DNA of 64,000 nt from Phlegmacium glaucopus (GCA_015039465.1 MU130558.1:250704-314703), one strand, 5' to 3'. Numbered from the stretch's first letter, positions 1 to 11,498 are shown. The notes: generated by a model not told the origin, from the sequence alone. Numbers and translations: made by a program.

Positions 1-804
1 TTGCAGATGAATCAGCAGCAGAGGATTATTCTCGCAGAGTGTCAAGTGTTATCAAGGCTGCATGTCATGGGATCATGGGCAAGTAGTATTTTCTTGGGAA
101 CAAGGCTGCGCCTTTCAAGTGTTGACTCAGGACCTTTCATATTTTGACATGACCACACAGCTTTGGAGTTGATACATTTTTGCTATTGGACTGTGCACAC
201 TGCCTTTTCTTCTTTTCTCTCGCACTTTGACACTTTACAGATCTTTTTATTGTTCCTTCTTCTTTTCCATTGTTCTTTCCTTCTCGCAGCTGTCCTCTCT
301 TCTTCATTCCTCTTCTGACAGCGCGTACTTCTTTCTTTTTTATTTGTTTTACATAGCCTCATCCTTAGGGTATAAATACTGCTCTTTTGTACCAGGATAG
401 GTAGTTCAGTTCAATTCATTCTTACCCCCCAACAGTCATCATCTCAGTGGAATTCCAGTGAATTCCTTCCTCAAGTTCGCTTTTTCTGCCTTTAACTGTC
501 AATCTATCCCCACTGTCAATTACTATAGTCTTGCTGAAGACTCTTCCTCTATCATCCTCATCCACATCCTCTACTCCCTTCGCTTTTTCAGCCTTTTACT
601 TGTCACTGTCCCCTACTGTCAACTGCTGTAGTCTCACCAAAGACTCTCTCATATTCATCCTCATCCACCTCTACTCTTGCCCCTTACCTCTGTGTGATAC
701 AAGTCAAGGTTATACCTTCCCTAAACAAACAACAGGGAGTCTCTTGACCTAAGGTCTGGTCCACTGCTCTCTGGTTGGTGTTTTATAACAACACAAACAA
801 CGAT
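1..804. other. Left flank of the KDZ element, no gene recognised
   Basis: No convincing gene is seen. There is a TATA-like box (TATAAATA at 371-378), followed by a pyrimidine-rich tract and a tandem duplication of about 103 bp (477-577 and 578-683). The short ORF at 531-752 lies wholly inside this duplicated low-complexity DNA. The segment could be the 3' flank of the leftward gene ending at 805 or the end of another element. I could not identify a terminus. Confidence 0.4.
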
Positions 805-1529
805 TTATACCAAGTTGAACGCTGCTGGGTTGAATTCTGCCGAGTTGAACGCTGCCGGGTTGAACTCTGCCAGGTTCAATGATGCCGGGTTGAAAGCTGC
901 CAGGTTGAATTCTGCCAGGTTGAACGCTGCCGGGTTGAATGCTACATGTGCCAGGTTCACTGATTCCCGATCTAATGATGCCGAACACATTGCTGCCCCT
1001 TCCAATGCCGATGGTCTGCATATTCTAAGTGCTGGTATCGTTTCTGGAATTCCTGCTGAAGTAGCTGCAGGTAACGGATTGATTAATAGACTTATACATT
1101 CCATATTGACATCCAGACCAGGCTCCAAGGATGGATCCAGGGTCATAATTGGGTCGACATTATATGCCAGGTCTAGTGTCAGATTGGGCGTTGGCCTGGG
1201 GCCCGGTACTTTGAGAACAGAGGGATCCTGTTGACTGTTGTGGACCTGGCTGTTGTCTCTAGCTTTCTGAGCTTTTGTCTTTCTTTGTGGTCGTGCCGGT
1301 GCTGGTACCAGGTCGGTACTAGGTACATCAACATAACTGGTGTCCATTGGCCTGGGGCCTTGTTGTTCAATAACATGTGGGTCTTGCTGATTGTTGTTAC
1401 CCTGGCTAGCTTTCTGAGCTCTGGTCGTCTTTCTTCGTGGTGGTGCTGGTGCTGGTGCTGGGTCAGTGGTAGGTGCATCAAAATAACTGGCATCACGAAG
1501 GGATCCTTTTTTACGACTGGATAGCACAG
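805..1529 (-). pseudogene. C-terminal part of the KDZ-associated gene, with two repeat types
   Basis: This stretch is open from the fold-back insertion down to the stop at 805-807. It begins with VLSSRKKGSLRDASYFD. Two copies of a roughly 50-residue Pro/Ala-rich, basic unit follow, each with a [ST]Y[FV]D.P[ST]TD start, a PAPA.P.RKT core and an NSQQDP-like end. The C-terminus is a run of about nine pentapeptide-like repeats (A/E-F-N-L/P-A). The DNA behind it is a degenerate 15-bp minisatellite at about 815-955, so several other frames are open there. The minus frame is preferred because it continues the upstream protein once the insertion is ignored. Confidence 0.55.
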
Positions 1530-1538
1530 CCTTGAATC

Positions 1539-3116
1539 AATACTTTACGGTCCCCCACCCTTTCCAATTGGAATTCCTTGGAAATATTTGGAATCCTTGG
1601 AATCCTTGGAAGTCCTTGGAATTCCAAATAATTCCAATTGTTTCCAAGATGTTTCCAAGGAATTCCCAATGTTTCCAAGTAATTCCAATTGTTTCCAAGA
1701 TTATTTCCAATTTCATTCCAACTGTTTCCAAGGAATTTCCAAATGTTCCAAATGTTTCCAAGGAATTCCAGACAAATAAAAGAATACCAGTAAGGAGGAT
1801 TGAACCAAAGACCTTGAGAAAGGTCATGTGATATAATTCCCACACTGCATCAGTGATCTACCAACTGCACCATCATTGCTTGTATATATATTAAAACTAA
1901 TGGTTATATATACCCCTCCCACCTGACTAAAATAATATATTCTGGCACTTGTTGAAGGGCTACTACCATGTATTATATACCAAAATGTTCAGAAAAATGA
2001 GGGGAATCCATTGGTAATAAGATCGCGATGTGATACGCACTTTTATATGCAGTTATATGCGAAATACTGCAGAATATAGAGTAAAATAATGCGCTCTATG
2101 CTTATAAATGAGCCGAACATGACGCACCTTATACCGATATAATCGTGCTACTAACTGCGTTGGGAATCTATCTATATTATTTGCGTGGGCCATGTCTGGT
2201 GCGTGTTTTTACACATTTTATATGTTTTAATATGTGTAAAAAGGCGCTTCATATCCTGGCGCATGCATAGTGATTTATATATATTCTGTAAGCTGGTGTT
2301 AGCTCGATTCTATCGGTATATGGTGCGTCATGTTCGGCTCATTTATAAGCATAGAGCGCATTATTTTACTGTATATTCTGCAGTATTTCGCATATAACTG
2401 CATATAAAAGTGCGTATCACATCGCGATTTTATTACCAATGGATTCCCCTCATTTTTCTGAACATTTTGGTATATAATACATGGTAGTAGCCCTTCAACA
2501 AGTGCCAGAATATATTATTTAGTCAGGTGGGAGGGGTATATATAACCATTAGTTTTAATATATATACAAGCAATGATGGTGCAGTTGGTAGATCACTGAT
2601 GCAGTGTGGGAATTATATCACATGACCTTTCTCAAGGTCTTTGGTTCAATCCTCCTTACTGGTATTCTTTTATTTGTCTGGAATATGCTTGGAGTCATTT
2701 GGAACATTTGGAAATTCCTTGGTTAGGAAGTTGGCAATTGGAATCCTTGGAAATCATCTTGGATTCCAATTGGAATTATTTGGAATCCTTGGGAATTCCT
2801 TGGAAGGATCTTGGAAACAATTGGAATTATCCCTTGGTGATTCCAAGGAATTCCAAGGATTCCAATTGGAAACTGGATTTCTACTGGAAAGCTTGGAATG
2901 GGATTGGAATGGGATTGGAAAGAAATTCCGAGAATACATGACTTTACAGTGAGACACAGTACTAAATTCTTCCAATTGGAATTCCAAGGAATTCTGAGGA
3001 ATCCAAGAAATTCCAATGAGTCCTAAGGAATTCCAAGGGATTCCAAAGGATTCCAAGGAATTCCAAAGGATTCCAAGGAATTCCAATTGGAAAGGGTGGG
3101 GGACCGTAAAGACCTC
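1539..3116. mobile_element. Fold-back element 1 (TTCCAATTGGAATTCC type), non-autonomous
   Basis: Both ends carry CTTTACGGTCCCCCACC in inverted orientation (from 1543 rightward and from 3111 leftward). About 230 bp at the left end and 430 bp at the right are filled with degenerate TTCCAAGGAATTCC words. Inside lies a near-perfect inverted repeat of about 380 bp (1765-2150 and 2307-2684) around a spacer of about 155 bp. The flanks repeat CCTTGAAT (1530-1537 and 3117-3124; the ninth base differs), read as an 8-9 bp TSD. The host ORF is continuous once the element is ignored. It encodes no transposase. The TSD length suggests Mutator-like or hAT-like mobilisation, which is inference. Confidence 0.8.
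2577..2652 (+). promoter_or_regulatory. tRNA-like A-box/B-box pair in the palindrome arm
   Basis: TGGTGCAGTTGG (2577-2588) resembles a Pol III A box and GGTTCAATCC (2643-2652) a B box, in tRNA-like order and 66 bp apart, as in an intron-containing tRNA. The mirror copy lies on the minus strand of the other arm (B box 1797-1806, A box 1861-1872). I could not fold a proper T stem or acceptor stem, so this is not called as a tRNA gene. A tRNA-derived (SINE-like) origin is possible. Confidence 0.4.
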
Positions 3117-3567
3117 CCTTGAATTGAAATGCATCTTGTACACTGTGCGATGTTTGCCGCGCTCCAATATGTTCAAAGAATTGTATCATCGTTTCACGCT
3201 TCATCGCTTGGGGGTCGTTCAGGGTGATACCACGTGGTAGATATTTCACTTCAAAGAAGTCCAATTGTTTCAATGACATCTGCTGAAACGGAGTCTGACA
3301 TGTCCGGTCCCTTGATGCAAGCCCTGCTGGTGATCAATGTCATGACTCTTGCACATGGCAACTGTATGTATGATAATGTTGTGTTATATAAGAGCGATAC
3401 AGGTGCTCTAGATCATTCTTTGTCACCTTATCCCATGATGCCGGGCAAGGAGCAATAGGAAAACCTTCATCATCTAGTTGAATGGCAAGGTTGTGCGGGC
3501 TGGTACCGGCACCGGCACCAGCACCAGCATGACCTGATGCCGAGGCACGTAATGTTTTGACGTATTC

Positions 3568-4129
3568 TGTTAAGTTTAAAACAAAAGGAAGTCACGTCGG
3601 AGCTACTCCGGAACAGTAAGCGAAAAGGACGTTGGCCTCAGCGTGTGTGCTGTGCCGCCCAGCTCCTAAGGTGTCCTGATTTCGGAACGGAAGAAGAAGT
3701 AATAAGACGGAAGACCTCAGTGACTTAGAGGACGAACAAGAGGAGGAAACAAAGTTGATATTTGAACTGAGGGGAAGACATACAAGTTTCAGGTACTTAA
3801 ATAAATAAAGGAATAGCAACCGAAATATAAAAGATAAATATAAGTGCTGCGTTCTGCTCCCGGAAAGGTCCTGCATTCTTGGGTGAATAATCCATGGCGG
3901 GTATGCTGACTGATGGTGGGAAGGATGATGACAAAGAATAGTGGTAGTGGCGAAGAAGTGATAATGGGTTTGGAGTATAGACGGAGGAACCGGAATGACA
4001 TGGAAAAGTCTCGGAGTTGAACATAGGAAGAGTAGTTCAGGATATAAGGGAAGGCACTGTACGGAGTACGGACTACCGGAGACAGCTCCGACGGAGCTGG
4101 ACCGGAGTAACGTAAGACGGAATGTAACA
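3568..4129 (-). mobile_element. Solo LTR, copy 1 of a TGTTACA...TTAACA family
   Basis: On the minus strand the repeat starts TGTTACATTCCG and ends AAACTTAACA, a TG...CA LTR. It is flanked by the exact 5-bp duplication TATTC (3563-3567 and 4130-4134). A highly similar copy in opposite orientation lies at 9450-10030. No internal region is present, so this is the product of LTR-LTR recombination. Long open frames inside it are chance ORFs in LTR DNA. It interrupts the leftward KDZ-associated gene. Confidence 0.9.
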
Positions 4130-5042
4130 TATTCCACGACCATTCGCTTCATTTATATGGCCTTATCAGTATATGTGTCCTCGAAAGGCTTGGCTGGGAC
4201 ACTAAGAATCCCAGCAATATTGTCATGGCTGAATATTTTCAGTGACTGGCTGGCAACAACAAACCGGTACATACATTTCAATTGCTGTCTGACCACTCTT
4301 GCGGGTGTACACAACCACAGATATTGATACTAATCCCATCTCACCATAATGTTCTCTTGCCGTCTTGCTGAACCGTGAGTGCCATTTTTCTTCTGCAAAT
4401 CTGGTATATCTTAGTCTCAACTGGCACCGGCACTGGCACCAGCAAACTCATTTTCACTGCAGATCTGCCGGCAATCCCTCACTGACCAGTTTACCAGCCT
4501 CATCTATGAGCTTTGCCCTCTCCACATCTGTCATGTTGTCAAGAAGGTTCTTTGCCGCTATCGTCCGGTATGGGAACCACCCTGGAGTGTTGGTATCGGC
4601 TGAATCGAGGTTCATGATAGATGCAATCTCCTTAAATACAGAAGCCTGCCTGGTCCACCACAGGACATCGGTAAGCCGGTATCGATTCCCTTTTGTCAAG
4701 GCAAACTTTTTTGTAGGGCGCCATACATTCCGAAGCCAACTAATCAGTTCCTACATTAATACCACCGTTAATATTCCAACGCAATCTTCATTGGACCCTT
4801 TAACATACCACTGTCCGTAATTTCATTTCTTTGTCACCTACAACCTGCCCAACACTGATCCAATGGTTGAAAAGCGCCGGTAATATATGCACCTGGGCAA
4901 TCATCTTTCTCTCTGCCGGGGACGTTGCCTCTAGGTATTGAGCCTTGAAGACATCAATCACAGCACGTTCTTGTGCATTATAAATCCGGGTCAGCTGGCC
5001 AGATGGATGACTAGGTGGATGTCGATGTAAATTGGTATCCAT

Positions 5043-5238
5043 GTGAAGAAGTTGAGAACCAAGATGAGAAGTTGAGAAGCAAGATATGAGAAGTTGAGAA
5101 CCAAGATATGAGAAGTTGAGAAGAGAACCGTGGTACCGTGTGTGCCTCATGGTAAATGTGAGGCTGCCATGTGTTACTTGTAATCTCAGAGACCGATATG
5201 TCTATATCTGGTATTTCATTTGTTTACTGTCTACAACC
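5043..5238. promoter_or_regulatory. Divergent intergenic region with a 21-22 bp tandem repeat
   Basis: This 196-bp spacer separates the start codons of the leftward KDZ-associated gene and the rightward KDZ transposase, and presumably serves as their shared promoter. It holds four degenerate copies of a unit around AGAAGTTGAGAACCAAGATATG (5043-5125). I see no clear TATA box on either side. Confidence 0.45.
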
Positions 5239-8200
5239 ATGAATTCCCAGAAAACCCACAAATGCAAACGGGGGAAACAACCTATGGTCGATGGAGATAC
5301 TGATTCAGCGCAGACAGTCACACAGAAAACAATTTTAGAAACAAGGAATGACGGCACTACAGTGTCAAAACGAGTCTGGGTATCACTAGATAGACCAAGT
5401 GAGAACATGGCCACCGATGCAAACCGAGCAGAAATGCCTCCAATAGATTATGAGCTAGCCAATACGTCCCCACCTCCAGAGAGAAGACATTCATATCGAG
5501 TAGGCATACACTCAAAACAACCATGCTCTGCTAATAGCTGTATATTTAGACACAAAAGGATTACATACAGCAATATGTCGACCGTATAGACGAATTCTTG
5601 GAGGCTCTTCTCAGCCGGCATTGTGACAAGGATGCCTACGCTGTATGGAGATGCAAGGATTGCCTGCTGGCAACTCCGATGCGCTGGTCATGTATGTCTC
5701 AGTCCCACAGAGAGAATCCCTTTCATCGCATTGAACAATGGAACGGAAGTTACTTTCGCAATGCTGAACTGTGGGAGGTTGGTACATTCCTGCTAGTTTG
5801 GCATCATGAGGGTGAAGCCGAATGCGAGACATTAAGATTGTGGTGCAAGTTTCTGGAGAGAACAGAGCAGATAAAGGATGATGCCGAACAAGAACACCTA
5901 CGCCGGTCAGGGCACACTCCAGTGCCGGTGCCAGTGCCAGGAGCTTACTGCGACAAGGGTGAGATTGACATGGAGGAACAGAGGGGCAGAAGGGAAGGAG
6001 AGGATGACGACGACGACGAAATGGAGGATATGGAAGTCCCAAATCCTTATCTTGAAGCAACTGCTGATAACAATGCCGGTGTTGGCCCTGGGACATACAC
6101 AGCTATGCCAGGTACTTATGTCCGAGTTGTCCACTCAAACGGCCTTCACCACATTGCAATGATCAGCTGCCAATGCCATGGTGAAGATGTTCTTCCACTA
6201 GATCTCTTCGGGGCTCAATTGCTGCCGGCTAGCTTTAAATGCATTAAAACTTTGTTTACAGCACAGGTACTCGACATGTATCGTTTATCCAACTTGGAAC
6301 TCAAGGCTTCGGCATATCAATTTTATCAACTCTTACACCGGTTGACCTGGCCAATGGCACCGGCAGAGGTAATCAACTTGTACCGAGAGTTTCAGAGAAT
6401 GAGCAGGATATGGCATTGGATGAAGAAATTGAAGTGGGCTCGATATCCCGGCAATAAGAAAGTGAATGAAGTGGAAGCAGGTGAGCTCGCGATTTATTGC
6501 CCGGCATGCCCACAACCCAGCATCAACATACCGGATAATTGGAAGGATGATCCTGCCCGGCACGTTAAGCAAAGTCTACCTCAGACTTCCTGTAACTGAT
6601 AAATTGGAGCAGATGGGTGTACAAACATATTTTCGTTGCCGATGGAAATTTCAAAGCTGATCACGTTTGGCAGAAGAATCCTGTGGGTGACATCTGTCTC
6701 TCAGAAGGCAGTAGGATGATGCCGGCAAGGCAAGAGTACATGACATTCCTTGCATCGGCAATTGAAAGGCTCACAGTGAGTTCATGATGACGCCGGTGCC
6801 AATGCCGGTGCCGGTGCCGTATCATGCTGGTTCAATATCAATTGTTCAATGCCTCACTATTTCTTTGCCAGAAGGCACCCTGTGAAAATACATTCAGAGC
6901 TATCATGAATGCCTTACAGGCCTCCAAACTTTGTGATGTCACTGGTGTCGTCAGTATTGCCTGTGGCCGGCATGGCTGCTATGCTCCTCAAGCCCTCGTT
7001 TACCTGTTTAAAGGAGAACAGCAAAAAAATGTGGACTTTGCCTTGCTCAGCGCTTTAAAATCCACCCATGTTGAACCTGAACAGGGAACCCTCCTAATTT
7101 ATGACATTGCATGCCAGTATTTTGTCCATTTACATGACCGTATTGGCAGCCGGCTCCCTTTTGGCCTGGATATCAATGCTGCCATTGGCCTATTTCATAT
7201 CCATGCACATAAAGATCAATGCTTCTTTCAGTACGCAACATTGTTTATACCTGGGGCAGCCATAGTTGCCGGTGAGATTTTGGAATCTCTTTGGTCATCC
7301 CTAAATGCCATTTCCCCCACGGCACGGACAGCAACCTTGGAACATCAGGCGGAAATGTTGGATGACCATGCTACCAATTCCAACCATAAGAAAACACTCG
7401 GCATCATCTCCAGCCTGTGCCGATCCCATAGCACAGCTGTCGATATGCTGGACCATGCCAAAACATATTATCAGAACCTCACGGACCAGGCAGGCGCTAC
7501 AGCAATAGAGAAATGGAAGCAAGATATTGAGCAGGCCAAAGCAATGCGGAAATACAATATCACAGCCATGGATGTATATGCTGCAAAGCTGGACGATACA
7601 CCATTGGACACCTGGCACTCAGCTACCGGCATGCCGACATCGGCACTGGCCTCCTGGATGGAACTGTCACTGGCAGTGGAGGAGAAACAGTGAGTGACAT
7701 CCCGGGTGTCGCATTGGAAATAGTCTGATACATTCAGATTGGAAATCCAAGCTACAGTGCGACAACTGGGTCGAAATCCCACTAGTACTGACCGGCAAAC
7801 CATCGAGACAGAACATGATCGATTGACAGCCCTGTTATTTGAGCTCAAAACTGCCATGCATCTTGCAGGTATTCCTGAAAGTGGTGGGGCAGCGCTGGTC
7901 AAAAATGAGACTCTAGAGACTTGGGATGAGGTTGTAAATGAGCCGGTTCCTACCGGCCCTAACACCTTGCCAGCTAACACAATGCCGTTATTGGCACCAC
8001 ACTCGGCACCCTCTAATCCTCCCCCCTCATTGATTGGCCCTATCCCAATAGAAGACCAGGCAATCCCGCTGCCATCGAATGGTAAAGTAGGACCAGAATA
8101 TCATTCTCTAGAATTCTCCCATCGTGTTTCGCATGCAGATCACCACTTGAGTCAAATCCGGGACCTCATTGCTGAAAAAAGCTTTCAATATTCTCATGTT

Positions 8201-8892
8201 ATTCGTGTTTCCCCCCACAAAGGCGTAAACACACATTCAAGGGCTGCGGTGAAAAAGTTGAACCTCAAGATCTCGGTACACTGCCGGATGTACACCCAAT
8301 GCCGGGCATGCCTACTCAGACTTGTCGCTGATCTGGCAGTGCTATCCAGTTTTAGAATTTTGACTCCTGAGGATGTCAAGACCAGTACCGCCATCATGAA
8401 TCTGAATGAACCAGGATCAACACGACTGACGCTGTCATGGATCTGGCAAGCAGCGGGGGGTCATCGTTGGGGATTGGCTACCGGCAACCACCTTGGTGCC
8501 GGTGCCGGACCTACTTCGGACACAAACATCATTGAATGTCAGTTGACTTTGTTAAGTTTTCCCCACACTAACAATTCACAGTCCATCATGTGCATTGGCT
8601 ACGTGCTCGTGCCCAACGAATGAGATGGCGAGAACAAGTCACCCTAACCTGCTATGAAATGCAATGGACTGTCCGATATTTTTGTTATAAGAGTCAGACA
8701 TGGGTCATGCCGTCTGTCACCGGCACCGGCACCGATACCGGCACTGGCACTGATACCGTGTCCGGGAGCCGATCACAGAATGCTGGTGCTTTTGCTTATG
8801 GCAGACGGAAAAAGGCAATGTGGGAGGACCTTATGATAAGGGCAGATTGTACCTTTGCCAGATTCAATCTTGCTTACCAACCTCCTGTATAA
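5239..8892 (+). CDS. KDZ-type transposase (Kyakuja/Dileera/Zisupton superfamily)
   Basis: This is a multi-exon transposase of the KDZ cut-and-paste superfamily common in Agaricomycetes. Exon 1 is 5239-5499; the next exon starts at 5559 after a 59-bp intron. Landmarks in order: DYIQQYVDRIDEFLEALLS; the CxxC cluster (CKDC, then C..SH) with NPFHRIEQWNG; an Asp/Glu-rich insert; GELAIYCPACPQPSINIP near 6490; the catalytic-type VADGNFKADH near 6640; RHGCYAPQ and FGLDINAAIGLFHIHAHKDQC with the Glu-containing AGEILESLW (6824-7693); a late helical region (CRMYTQCRACLLRL, LTLSWIW); and a C-terminal HWLRARAQRMRW block ending at 8892. Exon changes at about 6600, 6780-6880, 7690 and 8580 fit introns, and I saw no certain nonsense mutation, so it may be intact. 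Exact splice sites in the middle need transcripts. Neighbours on both sides look like passengers of the same element. Confidence 0.85.
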
Positions 8893-9449
8893 ACGCACTT
8901 ACCATATCTGGATTATGAACCACTCTCTTTCTTCTGTTATCTGCACCATCTACAATGTCAATCTGTCCATTTAACCCTTTTTTGCTACAGTCCATATCAC
9001 AAAAGGGCTTTCACATTGACATTCAAGAGGTGATATACTATGCCGAGTCCAGATTTTGGTGTATCTTGAATGAGATCAGCAACGGCCCCAGTGATCGGCA
9101 AGGTTGGACGCAAAAGCTACTTCATCGTGAACTTGTACGCACTCTGGCCGTCTGTGTACTGGCTCTCTAATGATTTCAAAGCTGTTTACATTGTCATACA
9201 TCAGCATTGCTGCGGCAGTTGGTCACCCCATTGATATACCTATCATCTTGCAATCCCTTGCTGACAGCGTTGGACTCCTGCATGAAAATGCACTCCCGCT
9301 CCCTTTCGACACCGATTTTCTTGCTACCCTGGATATCGGCGCCCATGAGAAAGACCACAAAAGCCAAGTCGTGGGTGATTACGAACATTGTTGGTGGTCC
9401 GGTCGGAAGCTGAGGAACCTTGACACAGTCGAGATCTTGGATGCCTCCA

Positions 9450-10030
9450 TGTTACATTCCGTCTTATGTTACTCCGTTCCAGCTCCGTCGGAGCTGTCTC
9501 CGGTAGTCCATACTCCGTACAGTGCCTTCCCTTATATCCTGAACTACTCTTCCTATGTTCAACTCCGAGACTTTTCCGTGTCATTCCGGTTCCTCCATCT
9601 ATACTCCAAACCCGTTATCACTTCTTCACCACTACCACTATTCTTTGTCATCATCTTTCCCATCATCAGTCAGCATACCCGCCATGGATTATTCACCCAA
9701 GAATGCAGAACCTTTCCGGGAGCAGAACGCAGCACTTATATTTATCTTTTATATTTCGGTTGCTATTCCTTTATTTATTTAAGTACTCGAAACTTGTATG
9801 TTTTCCCTCAGTTCAAATATCAACTTAGTTCCTCCTCTTGTTTTCCCTCTAAGTCACTGAGGTCTCTCGACTTGTTACTTCCTCTTCCGTTCCGAAATCA
9901 GGACACCTTAGGAGCTGGGCGGCACAGCACACACGCTGAGGCCAACATCCTTTCTGGGTTACTGTTCCGGTTCCGTTCCATCCATTCCGGAGTAACTCCG
10001 ACATGACTTCTTTTTGTTTTAAACTTAACA
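9450..10030 (+). mobile_element. Solo LTR, copy 2 of the TGTTACA...TTAACA family
   Basis: It starts TGTTACATTCCG and ends AAACTTAACA, flanked by exact CTCCA duplications (9445-9449 and 10031-10035). It closely matches the copy at 3568-4129 but lies in the opposite orientation. It has no internal region. Ignoring it leaves one continuous reading frame across the site (…ASSLERC…). Confidence 0.9.
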
Positions 10031-10622
10031 CTCCAGCCTGGAAAGGTGCATTGAGCACTATCGACTACAACGATGTCTTGAAACCAACGAAACCAGCCCT
10101 ACCAACCCCGATGGTGATCATACTGTCAATGCTGGTCAGACTGCCAACACCAATACCAGTTGTCCTGCGACACATACTGGTGCCGGTGCCGGTGATACTA
10201 TGTTTCCCAATGCCAATAGCAATCCTGACGGACCCTGCCAGAAATGTGACCAATATTGTGATCTCCTCAGTCAGGTCCTCCAGGATCTTGTCGGCTTCTG
10301 AGATGTATCGGCAAGCATGTCTACCACCTCAGAGAACAAGTGGAAGTTAGGGATACAACGTGCATCTACCTTTCATCTGCTCCATGAGGCTGCTCTCTGT
10401 AAGGAAACAGCCAGGTCCCCAACACCGGCATCGGCCCCAACTGCTCATTACATTGCCGCAGTTGCAAAGAATGCCAAGTCTGAACTGAATCGGCTCAGGG
10501 ATCTTCTGGCGTTGTCCTACAAATGGACTTGGGGTGAGACCTTGACAGAGGCAGATGTCCTGGCTCTACGCCATACTGGCACTTGACCTGGCCATGGGCC
10601 CCATTCTGGCTACAATGTTTCT

Positions 10623-11498
10623 TTGGTGGATGGTAGGATGTCTGGTGACTACATGGTGGATCCACCCACAATCCCAACCTCCCATGGACAGCATGATGAT
10701 GTGCCGGCCAAAGCTTCATTAGCACCCCCCACCACTGACCTAGCAATCCCAACCTACTTTTCAAGAGATAACCGGCTTTTGTATGACCCTCTAGGTGGTG
10801 CAGCATCCTCGTTGGCAAGATATATGTCTGATGACTCCCCAATCAACACGCCGGCTCCTCTGGTCTTGCAATCACTTGCCAGAAGGATGGCTGACATCTG
10901 GACCTCTGGCTCTGACAGTGAGAGTAGCGATGCACCGGCACTGGCACTAGCATACCGGCTTGCAGCCAGCTGGAGTGATGGTGAGGGGTCGGCACCGGCA
11001 CAAGCCCTTCAGCTTGCTGATGTCTGGACCGATGAGGAAGTATCTGGCACTGAGGCAACACCAGCAGTTACTTCAGGACCTGCACCAGCACAAGCTCTTC
11101 AGCTAGCTGAGGTTTGGACGGACAATACATCTAGCACAGAGGCATCAGATCCGGCAGATATGTGGGCACCAGGATCGTACCCGGCACTTAGTCTCGCAGA
11201 CCGGTGGTCTTCTGGCAGTCCTCATAGCAATAATTCGAGTATGATGGATGATGACACAGCTTGCAGCCAATACACTTATGGATCTCAATTGGTTGTTTCA
11301 CCATCCCGCATTACACTTGACAATTCTGCCAATATCTCGGTGGAAATTGACAACCATTTTCCATCATCGGACAATCTCGTTCCTGGTGATACCCCAGTCT
11401 CCTCGCCGGCTCATAGATATGGCCCAGAGCACTTTTCCTATCTTCAAGATCATATGTTTGATGATGTCTCATCCGATGAGGAAGGAGAATCCTCTTGA
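10623..11498 (+). CDS. Acidic protein with about five degenerate L-x-LA-x-x-W repeats
   Basis: A 291-codon open frame, probably an exon of the second KDZ-element gene. Residues from about 80 to 200 hold around five copies of a roughly 22-residue repeat: LARRMADIW, LAYRLAASW, LQLADVWTDEE, LQLAEVWTDN and LSLADRWSSG, separated by Ser/Glu/Ala/Pro-rich linkers. The protein ends in an acidic tail (DDVSSDEEGESS). There is no signal peptide, membrane segment or known domain. The regularly spaced Trp-containing amphipathic motifs look like short binding motifs, but no function can be assigned. The start codon is uncertain. Confidence 0.4.
   Translation: MVDGRMSGDYMVDPPTIPTSHGQHDDVPAKASLAPPTTDLAIPTYFSRDNRLLYDPLGGAASSLARYMSDDSPINTPAPLVLQSLARRMADIWTSGSDSESSDAPALALAYRLAASWSDGEGSAPAQALQLADVWTDEEVSGTEATPAVTSGPAPAQALQLAEVWTDNTSSTEASDPADMWAPGSYPALSLADRWSSGSPHSNNSSMMDDDTACSQYTYGSQLVVSPSRITLDNSANISVEIDNHFPSSDNLVPGDTPVSSPAHRYGPEHFSYLQDHMFDDVSSDEEGESS

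Larger units (their letters stand above)
805..5042 (-). pseudogene. KDZ-associated leftward gene, split by a fold-back element and a solo LTR
   Basis: One minus-strand gene can be followed from ATG 5042 to the stop at 805-807. Its 5' part (5042 to about 4150) encodes the unnamed protein often found beside fungal KDZ transposases; recognisable stretches are RIYNAQERAVIDVFKA, LTKGNRYRLTDVLWWTR and DTNTPGWF, with introns between coding blocks at about 4811, 4699-4454, 4420-4270 and 4267-4150. The middle (about 3567-3126) includes an SYITQHY block and QQMSLKQLDFFEVKYLPRG. The 3' part runs 1529-805. A solo LTR (3568-4129) and a fold-back element (1539-3116) interrupt it, both with TSDs, and ignoring the second insertion keeps the reading frame. 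One TAA lies in frame near 4155. It starts 196 bp from the divergent transposase ATG. The function is unknown. Confidence 0.65.
8955..11498 (+). pseudogene. Second rightward coding region of the KDZ element, split by a solo LTR
   Basis: Coding-like sequence follows the transposase. A block at about 8980-9165 reads KGFHIDIQEVIYYAESRFW. A further block (about 9180-9449) ends ILDAS at the solo LTR and resumes in frame at 10036 (SLERCIEHYRL), running to a Cys motif CQKCDQYC near 10245. Another block at 10317-10586 is followed by an 876-nt ORF (10623-11498). The exon structure is not resolved. The solo LTR 9450-10030 sits between copies of CTCCA, so the gene was intact before that insertion. I recognise no family. 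The position suggests an accessory protein of the KDZ element, which is inference. Confidence 0.45.

Noticed and set aside
531..752. 73-codon Ser/Leu-rich frame
   Set aside because: It falls in a tandemly duplicated pyrimidine-rich stretch with no domain or homologous feature.
815..1234. Plus-strand frame of pentapeptide-like repeats
   Set aside because: It is antisense to the minus-strand frame that continues the KDZ-associated protein; the repeat is open in several frames.
2570..2665. Functional tRNA gene
   Set aside because: A- and B-box-like motifs are present, but T stem and acceptor stem do not pair, so only a tRNA-like promoter is claimed.
3592..4152. 186-codon minus-strand frame and its twins at 9466-10006
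   Set aside because: They lie inside the two solo LTR copies bounded by exact TSDs; open frames in LTR DNA with no domain.
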